DNA from: DASTRU01 sp035761045 | Lineage (GTDB): Bacteria; Pseudomonadota; Gammaproteobacteria; Burkholderiales; Burkholderiaceae_E | Length of the DNA stretch: 18,812 nt | Assembly (NCBI GenBank): GCA_035761045.1 | Contig: DASTRU010000287.1 | Location: 1 to 18,812, forward strand | Reading direction: 5' to 3' | In this document: positions 13,795 to 18,812 of the stretch, in pieces | How positions within the stretch are numbered: the stretch's first letter is position 1 | Layout of the letters: each line of letters begins with the position of its first letter | Program-made: the position numbers and the translations under genes | Notes under the pieces: generated by a model | Databases searched by the model: none | What the model was told of the DNA's origin: nothing | What the model saw: the letters and a program-made list of their open reading frames with translations, nothing else

Positions 13795-16140
13795 TTAGAA
13801 TCCGGTACCGAGCTGGAATTGAAAGAGCTGCGTTCGGTCGCCAGGTTTTGCATTGAGCGGTTTGCCGAATGAAACCTTAAGCGGCCCGACCGGCGACAGC
13901 CAGCTAATACCGAGGCCGGCAGAATAGCGCAGATCGCCGAGGCTCACGTGATCGCCCTCCGGCCACGTGGTGCCACCGTCGGTGAATAAAAACGCGCGCA
14001 CGCTTTTGTCTTGCACACCGGGGATGGCGAACAAAAATTCCGCATTACCGAATAGACGGGTGGAGCCGCCCAGCGAGGCGCCATCCACTTCGTCGTATCG
14101 CGTGGTGAGCGAGCCAGCCTCGTAACCACGCACGGTACCAATACCACCGGCGTAGTAATACTTAAACACTGGCAGCGGTTTGCCACCAAAGCCTCTGCCG
14201 TAATCGGTTTGGCCATTAAGCGCGATGGTGAAGTCCTCACCCAAAGGGCGATACCACTGATGCTGGTAACTCAATCGGTAATAGCGAAGATCAAGCACGG
14301 GCAGCGTGACTTCCGCCGACGCGCGTTGCAATGTCCCCTTCCGTGGCGAAATACCGGAGTCCCGCGTATCGCGCACCCACGCGGCGTTCACGAGCACCGC
14401 GCTGCTGTTGGAGCCAAACTGCTGCACGTAGTCCTTGAATCGTTGCGGACTACCGCGGTTCGTGGGCGTGCTGTCGAATACTTGGAGGTTGGTGCTTTCG
14501 TAGGCCGTACCAACGATGATCGATGTGGCTTCGCCCACGGGGATGCCAAAGCGCAATCCACCGCCCGTGCTGCGCAATTTGTAATTGCCAAGGCTCGAAC
14601 TTAATTCGGTTGGGTCGTACTTGCGGGTGTAAACGTCAAACCCTTGAGACACACCATCGATGGTGTAGTACGGGTTGTTTTGCGACAGCGCGTACACCTG
14701 ACTCGACCGCGAGGTGTTCACCTCGAACGACAGCGAGTTGCCCGAGCCGAATAAGTTGTTTTGCGAGATGGAGGCGTTGAGCACTACCTTCTCGCTCGAC
14801 GAAAACCCAGCGCCGAAGTTCAAGCTGCCGGTCGCGCGTTCCTTGACGGTGTAGTTCACGTCGACTAAGTCGGGCGCATTGGGTACGGCCGGGGTTTCGA
14901 CCTTAACTTCATCGAAGTATCCAAGGCGATCAACGCGATCACGCGACGCCCGCACGCGCTCGCCGTTGAAATATCCGCTTTCCACTTGGCGAAGTTCGCG
15001 CCGAATCACTTCGTCACGACTGCGCGCATTACCCGCGATGTTGATGCGACGAACGTATACGCGCCGCGCGGGATCGACCACGATCGAGAATGCGACGGTT
15101 GCTTTCTCGCGATTGATTTCCGGCGCCGGCGTCGCGTTGGCAAACGCATAACCGTAATTGCCGAGGCGTTCGGTGATCAACCGTGTCGATTCATTCAACC
15201 GCTCGCCGCTGAAGGTATCGCCGGGCTTGAGCAACACGAGCGATTTAAGTTCGGCTTCCTTATCGAGCAACTCGCCGGTCAGCTTAACGTCGGAGACGGT
15301 GTACTTCTGCCCTTCGCTCACGTTGATCGTGATGTAGATGTCGCGCTTGTCGGGCGTGATCGACACTTGCGTGGAGTCAATCGAGAACTCGAGATAACCA
15401 CGGTTCAAGTAATACGAACGCAAGGTTTCCAAATCGGCCGTTAGTTTTTCCTTCGAGTACTGATCGCGCTTGGTGAAGAAGGTGAACCAACCTGGCGTCG
15501 TTAATTCAATTTGACTCAGCAATTCACGCGTGGAAAACGCTTTGTTGCCCACGATATTGATTTGCTTGATCGACGCGACCTCGCCTTCGTCGAAATTGAA
15601 ATCGATCGCGACGCGATTGCGTTCTTGTGGCGTGACGGTGGTCGTGATTTGCACGCCGTACTTGCCACGCGACAAATACAAACGCTTGAGTTCTTGTTCG
15701 GCGCGCTCGAGCAACGAACGATCAAGAACACGCGCTTCCGCGATACCGATGTCGCGTAGCGCGCCCTTGAGTTTGTCGGTATCGAACTCTTTATTGCCGT
15801 TGAAAGTGATCGTGGCGATTGATGGCCGTTCCTCGACGATGACGATCAACACGTCGCCATTGGCTTCTAGTCGCACGTCGCGAAAGAAACCGGTGGCGAA
15901 TAGCGCGCGGATCGCGGACGCGCCTTTTTCGTCGGTATACGTGTCGCCAACCTTAAACGGCAAGTAACTAAATACCGTGCCCGGTTCGGTGCGTTGAACG
16001 CCTTCGACGCGAATATCGCGAACGACGAATGGATCAACCGCCCATGATGAAGGCGACCACGCGGAGAACACGGCCGTGGCAATCGCCGTTACGGTGAGCG
16101 AAATGGCACGCGACTTAGTTTTCTTGGTGGAACGGCGCAT
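13795..16140 (-). CDS. bamA: Outer-membrane protein assembly factor BamA
   Basis: A 781-residue Omp85 protein (E. coli 810) and core of the BAM complex, which inserts beta-barrel proteins into the outer membrane. A signal peptide with a basic start covers residues 1-34, cut after SSWA. Five POTRA domains follow at about residues 36-430 (the first contains VRDIRVEGVQRTEPGTVF). The barrel runs from about 435 to the terminal Phe781 and contains the loop-6 motif VRGY (670-673), usually VRGF. The last strand, QLFQFQLGTGF, ends in the aromatic residue expected of outer-membrane proteins. I see no Shine-Dalgarno before the ATG at 16140 and no other in-frame start upstream; a hairpin lies 22 bases upstream. 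It is followed by skp. Confidence 0.97.
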   Translation of the reverse strand: MRRSTKKTKSRAISLTVTAIATAVFSAWSPSSWAVDPFVVRDIRVEGVQRTEPGTVFSYLPFKVGDTYTDEKGASAIRALFATGFFRDVRLEANGDVLIVIVEERPSIATITFNGNKEFDTDKLKGALRDIGIAEARVLDRSLLERAEQELKRLYLSRGKYGVQITTTVTPQERNRVAIDFNFDEGEVASIKQINIVGNKAFSTRELLSQIELTTPGWFTFFTKRDQYSKEKLTADLETLRSYYLNRGYLEFSIDSTQVSITPDKRDIYITINVSEGQKYTVSDVKLTGELLDKEAELKSLVLLKPGDTFSGERLNESTRLITERLGNYGYAFANATPAPEINREKATVAFSIVVDPARRVYVRRINIAGNARSRDEVIRRELRQVESGYFNGERVRASRDRVDRLGYFDEVKVETPAVPNAPDLVDVNYTVKERATGSLNFGAGFSSSEKVVLNASISQNNLFGSGNSLSFEVNTSRSSQVYALSQNNPYYTIDGVSQGFDVYTRKYDPTELSSSLGNYKLRSTGGGLRFGIPVGEATSIIVGTAYESTNLQVFDSTPTNRGSPQRFKDYVQQFGSNSSAVLVNAAWVRDTRDSGISPRKGTLQRASAEVTLPVLDLRYYRLSYQHQWYRPLGEDFTIALNGQTDYGRGFGGKPLPVFKYYYAGGIGTVRGYEAGSLTTRYDEVDGASLGGSTRLFGNAEFLFAIPGVQDKSVRAFLFTDGGTTWPEGDHVSLGDLRYSAGLGISWLSPVGPLKVSFGKPLNAKPGDRTQLFQFQLGTGF

Positions 16141-16161
16141 TGAGCAACAAGTGACGCTGAC

Positions 16162-16179
16162 CGCAAAGCGAGCTTTGCG
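16162..16179. other. Perfect hairpin in the rseP-bamA gap
   Basis: CGCAAAGC - GA - GCTTTGCG is a perfect inverted repeat (realistically a 7-pair stem with a 4-base loop), 22 bases before the bamA ATG and within the 60-base gap after rseP. No T tract follows on the minus strand, so it does not look like a terminator. It could be a processing or stabilising structure, or could modulate bamA translation, since the start has no visible Shine-Dalgarno. Confidence 0.4.
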
Positions 16180-16200
16180 AGCGAACGAATCGGAGTGGGA

Positions 16201-17577
16201 TTAGGTAAGCAGCCGAGTAAAGTCGTTGAAGAGGGCAATGGCCATCATGGTGACGAGCACCGTAAGACCAGCGCGTTGCCCAAGCATCATGATGCGATCG
16301 GACAATGGCTTACCTCTTAAAACTTCGGCCAGATAATACAGCAAGTGCCCACCATCCAACATTGGAATGGGCAGCAGGTTGAGCACGCCAAGACTGATGC
16401 TGATCAACGCCACGAAAGATACATACGCATCAATGCCAAGACGGGCGGTTTGCCCCGCGTAATCAGCGATCGTGACCGGACCACTAAGATGTTTGATTGA
16501 AAGTTGGCCGATCAACATCTTGCCAAGCATGCGCACGGAGAAGATCGACATTTCCCATGTGCGTTGCACGGCGTTCGATACGGAGTCGATCAATGAATAC
16601 TTAACGACGACGGTATCGAGCCGACCACCGATCGCGACGCCTAATTTACCGATCGCGCGCGCGTTGGACGTTCGACCATCGTCGCGTTGTTCGACCGCGT
16701 TAGGCACGGCCAGCACATGCAATGGCTGCCCGTTGCGTACAACATCGATCGTGATTTGACGGCCTGGCGAGGCGCGAATCGCATCGACGAATAACGCGGC
16801 GTTATCGGTGTAGATGCCATTTACGCTTACCACGCGGTCACCCTCTCGCAAGCCGGCACGCTCGGCGGGCGAGCCGGGTTCGACGCGCCCGAGCACGGGC
16901 ATTGGCCGATGCAACGCAAGGCCAAGCCCGGCAAGCGCATCGGCCTCGGGATCGTCGTTGGTTTGCAAACCTTGCGCGTCAAGAACGAGCTCGCGTGAAG
17001 CGCCATGCATGCCTTCGACGCCGACACGCGTCGATCGTTCGTCAAGCACGGCTTGCAACAAAAGCCATCGCGCGTCGGTCCAGCTGCGCACGGGCGTGCC
17101 ATCGACGGCGACGATGCGGTCGCCATCACGAAAGCCTGCGCGCGCCGCGGGCGTATCAACGGCCGGCGCGGCAAGACGCGCAACCGGCTCTTCCACGCCC
17201 ATGGAATTTAGGCCGGTGTATAGCGCGATCGCGAGGAGCAAGTTAGCCGCCGGGCCCGCCAAGACGATGGCTATGCGTTTGCGCACATGCTGACGATTGA
17301 ACGCGCGCGGCAAATCGCGTGGATCGATTGGGTGATCAGGCGCCGCTTCGCGCTCATCGAGCATGGCGACGTAACCGCCGAGAGGAATCATCGATATCGC
17401 AAGCTCGGTTTGGTCGCGCCCGAAGCGGCGCGCCCATAGCGGCTTGCCAAACCCGATCGAGAACCGGAGTACCTTGACGTCGCACCAACGCGCGACGAGG
17501 TAATGCCCGAGCTCGTGCACGACGATCAACACGCCAAGCGCCACCGCGAATGCCGCGACGGTATGCAAAATATTCAT
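16201..17577 (-). CDS. rseP: Site-2 zinc metalloprotease RseP
   Basis: A 458-residue inner-membrane protease (E. coli 450). It cuts the membrane segment of anti-sigma factors such as RseA to release sigma-E under envelope stress, and clears leftover signal peptides. The zinc motif HELGH is at residues 21-25 within the first membrane segment, and the third metal ligand is Asp408 in LLPIPMLDGGH. Further membrane segments lie near 101-122, 372-395 and 430-450. Two periplasmic PDZ domains sit between (about 130-215 and 225-305; GSPAERAGLREGDRVVSVNG in the second). AAGGGG starts within the dxr stop region and lies six bases before the ATG. The gene is nine bases after dxr and 60 before bamA. Confidence 0.97.
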   Translation of the reverse strand: MNILHTVAAFAVALGVLIVVHELGHYLVARWCDVKVLRFSIGFGKPLWARRFGRDQTELAISMIPLGGYVAMLDEREAAPDHPIDPRDLPRAFNRQHVRKRIAIVLAGPAANLLLAIALYTGLNSMGVEEPVARLAAPAVDTPAARAGFRDGDRIVAVDGTPVRSWTDARWLLLQAVLDERSTRVGVEGMHGASRELVLDAQGLQTNDDPEADALAGLGLALHRPMPVLGRVEPGSPAERAGLREGDRVVSVNGIYTDNAALFVDAIRASPGRQITIDVVRNGQPLHVLAVPNAVEQRDDGRTSNARAIGKLGVAIGGRLDTVVVKYSLIDSVSNAVQRTWEMSIFSVRMLGKMLIGQLSIKHLSGPVTIADYAGQTARLGIDAYVSFVALISISLGVLNLLPIPMLDGGHLLYYLAEVLRGKPLSDRIMMLGQRAGLTVLVTMMAIALFNDFTRLLT

Positions 17578-17586
17578 CGATGCCCC

Positions 17587-18762
17587 TTAAACGGCGAATG
17601 CGCAAATCGCATCGCGCGCATGCTCGCGCGATAAACGATCGATCGCCACGATGGCCTCTAGGCTATCGCAGGAGGACGGGTAGGGTCGAGCCAAGGTGTC
17701 CTCGATGACGGCGGCGATTCGCCCAAAACTTATTCGGCCGCTTAAGAACTCAGCAACGGCGACCTCGTTGGCGGCATTGAGCGCGATGCATGCCACGGAA
17801 CCCGAGGCCAACGCATGCTGAGCCAAACGAAGGCAAGGAAAACGCGCGAGGTCCGGTGGCTCGAACGTTAAAGCACCCGCACGCGCGAGATCGAGCCGAG
17901 GCGAGCCCGAGGCAATGCGTTCGGGATACGCCATCGCATAGGCGATGGGCGTGCGCATATCGGGCGAGCCCAATTGCGCGAGCACCGACCCGTCGTCGAA
18001 TTCCACCAAGCTATGCACCACGCTTTGCGGATGAACGAGCACATCCAACCGCTCGGCGGGCAGATCAAACAACCAACGTGCCTCGATGAGTTCGAGGCCC
18101 TTATTCATCATCGAGGCGGAGTCGACCGAGATTTTGGGGCCCATCAACCAATTCGGATGCGCGATCGCTTGCGCGGGCGAGGCATGGGCAATCGTTTCGG
18201 CGGATGCGGTGCGAAACGGTCCGCCCGAGGCGGTGAGCAACAGCCGCGAAACGCCATGGGTAAGCGCCCATCCCCGCTCGTCGTGCGGCAGACATTGAAA
18301 GATGGCGTTGTGTTCGCTATCGACGGGCAATAGCCGCGCTCCGTGCCGTTTGGCCGTGTCGATCAATAACGCGCCGGCCATCACGAGCGATTCCTTATTC
18401 GCCAACAGCACGTCCTTACCCGCTTTTGCGGCGGCCAAGGTGGGCGCAAGCCCCGCTCCGCCCACGATCGCGGCCATGACGGCATCGACCTCGGGTGTTG
18501 TCGCCACTTCGATCAATGCTTGTTCGCCATGCATTACCCGCACGGTCGTGCCGGACAACAAGGTTTTGAGTCGTTCGGCCGCCTCATGCGTGGCGACGAC
18601 GGCGACAGCTGGACGAAATCGCAGGCATAACGCGGCGAGTTCATCCACGCGGGAGTGCGCCGTCAACGCATGCAAGCGAAACCGGTCGACATGACGCTCG
18701 ACGATATCGAGCGTGCTGAGCCCAATGGAGCCCGTCGCGCCCAGAATGGTTAAGGTTTTCAT
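17587..18762 (-). CDS. dxr: 1-deoxy-D-xylulose 5-phosphate reductoisomerase
   Basis: A 391-residue cytoplasmic enzyme (E. coli 398) of the non-mevalonate isoprenoid pathway; it converts DXP to 2-C-methylerythritol 4-phosphate using NADPH. The NADPH-binding motif GATGSIG is at residues 8-14, and KESLVMAG near 123-130. The metal site is Asp148 and Glu150 in LLPVDSEHNAIFQ plus Glu224 in MMNKGLELIEARWLF. The ATG at 18762 is preceded by AAGAGA about ten bases upstream. It follows the probable cdsA end by 13 bases and precedes rseP by nine. The isoprenoid product feeds undecaprenyl phosphate synthesis, so the gene fits the envelope theme of this cluster. Confidence 0.97.
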   Translation of the reverse strand: MKTLTILGATGSIGLSTLDIVERHVDRFRLHALTAHSRVDELAALCLRFRPAVAVVATHEAAERLKTLLSGTTVRVMHGEQALIEVATTPEVDAVMAAIVGGAGLAPTLAAAKAGKDVLLANKESLVMAGALLIDTAKRHGARLLPVDSEHNAIFQCLPHDERGWALTHGVSRLLLTASGGPFRTASAETIAHASPAQAIAHPNWLMGPKISVDSASMMNKGLELIEARWLFDLPAERLDVLVHPQSVVHSLVEFDDGSVLAQLGSPDMRTPIAYAMAYPERIASGSPRLDLARAGALTFEPPDLARFPCLRLAQHALASGSVACIALNAANEVAVAEFLSGRISFGRIAAVIEDTLARPYPSSCDSLEAIVAIDRLSREHARDAICAFAV

Positions 18763-18775
18763 TGCGGCAAATCTC

Positions 18776-18812
18776 TTAGGCCAAGGCGAGCAAGAGCATC
18801 GCCACGGGCAAG
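18776..18812 (-). CDS. cdsA: Probable 3' end of phosphatidate cytidylyltransferase (cut by window edge)
   Basis: Only eleven codons and a TAA stop (18776-18778) are inside the window, reading LPVAMLLLALA. A hydrophobic tail of this kind fits the last membrane segment of CdsA, and cdsA normally precedes dxr in proteobacteria. Too little sequence is visible for a firm call. Another frame (ending DLPQ and overlapping the dxr ATG as ATGA) is also open to the edge, but its composition does not suggest a membrane protein end. Confidence 0.45.
   Translation of the reverse strand, partial: LPVAMLLLALA

Noticed and set aside
1..18812. Mobile elements, CRISPR arrays, tRNA/rRNA genes, toxin-antitoxin or defence systems
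   Set aside because: No transposase, integrase, direct-repeat array, tRNA-like cloverleaf or known defence domain was seen; almost all bases belong to conserved housekeeping genes.

Overview
The window carries a conserved housekeeping block from a Gram-negative proteobacterium, most likely a betaproteobacterium. This rests on gene order (cdsA-dxr-rseP-bamA-skp-lpxD-fabZ-lpxA-lpxB-rnhB-RNA methyltransferase, then ppsR/ppsA), on outer-membrane genes that require an LPS-bearing envelope, and on moderately high GC. I cannot name the genus. No gene looks broken. I see no tRNA, rRNA, CRISPR array, insertion sequence or phage gene, and no gene-free stretch over about 200 bases.

Right part (about 8321-18812, all on the minus strand, read right to left): the 3' end of a probable cdsA, then dxr (isoprenoid precursors), rseP (site-2 protease of the envelope stress response), bamA (outer-membrane protein assembly), skp (periplasmic chaperone), lpxD, fabZ, lpxA and lpxB (lipid A and fatty-acid synthesis), rnhB (RNase HII) and a SpoU/TrmH-type RNA methyltransferase. 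Gaps are 60 bases or less. Several junctions are 4-base ATGA overlaps, so this is probably one long, translationally coupled envelope-biogenesis operon.

Centre (about 4869-8320, plus strand): a large cytoplasmic c-di-GMP enzyme with five predicted PAS domains, then GGDEF and EAL domains, both with intact catalytic motifs. Its stop lies 12 bases from the convergent methyltransferase stop. It is the least expected gene here.

Left part (1-4868): ppsR (plus) and ppsA (minus) diverge from a 176-base shared region. PpsR is the kinase/phosphorylase that switches PEP synthase (PpsA) off and on. Downstream of ppsA, past a hairpin, are an NfeD-family membrane protein and an SPFH/stomatin-like protein (QmcA-like), a known partner pair; the SPFH gene runs off the left edge.

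I found no convincing undescribed system. The points worth a second look are small: the placement and leader of the PAS-GGDEF-EAL gene, a hairpin in front of a bamA start lacking a Shine-Dalgarno, palindromes upstream of nfeD, a repeated GCGATCGC octamer, and an alanine at the acyl-chain-length position of LpxA.
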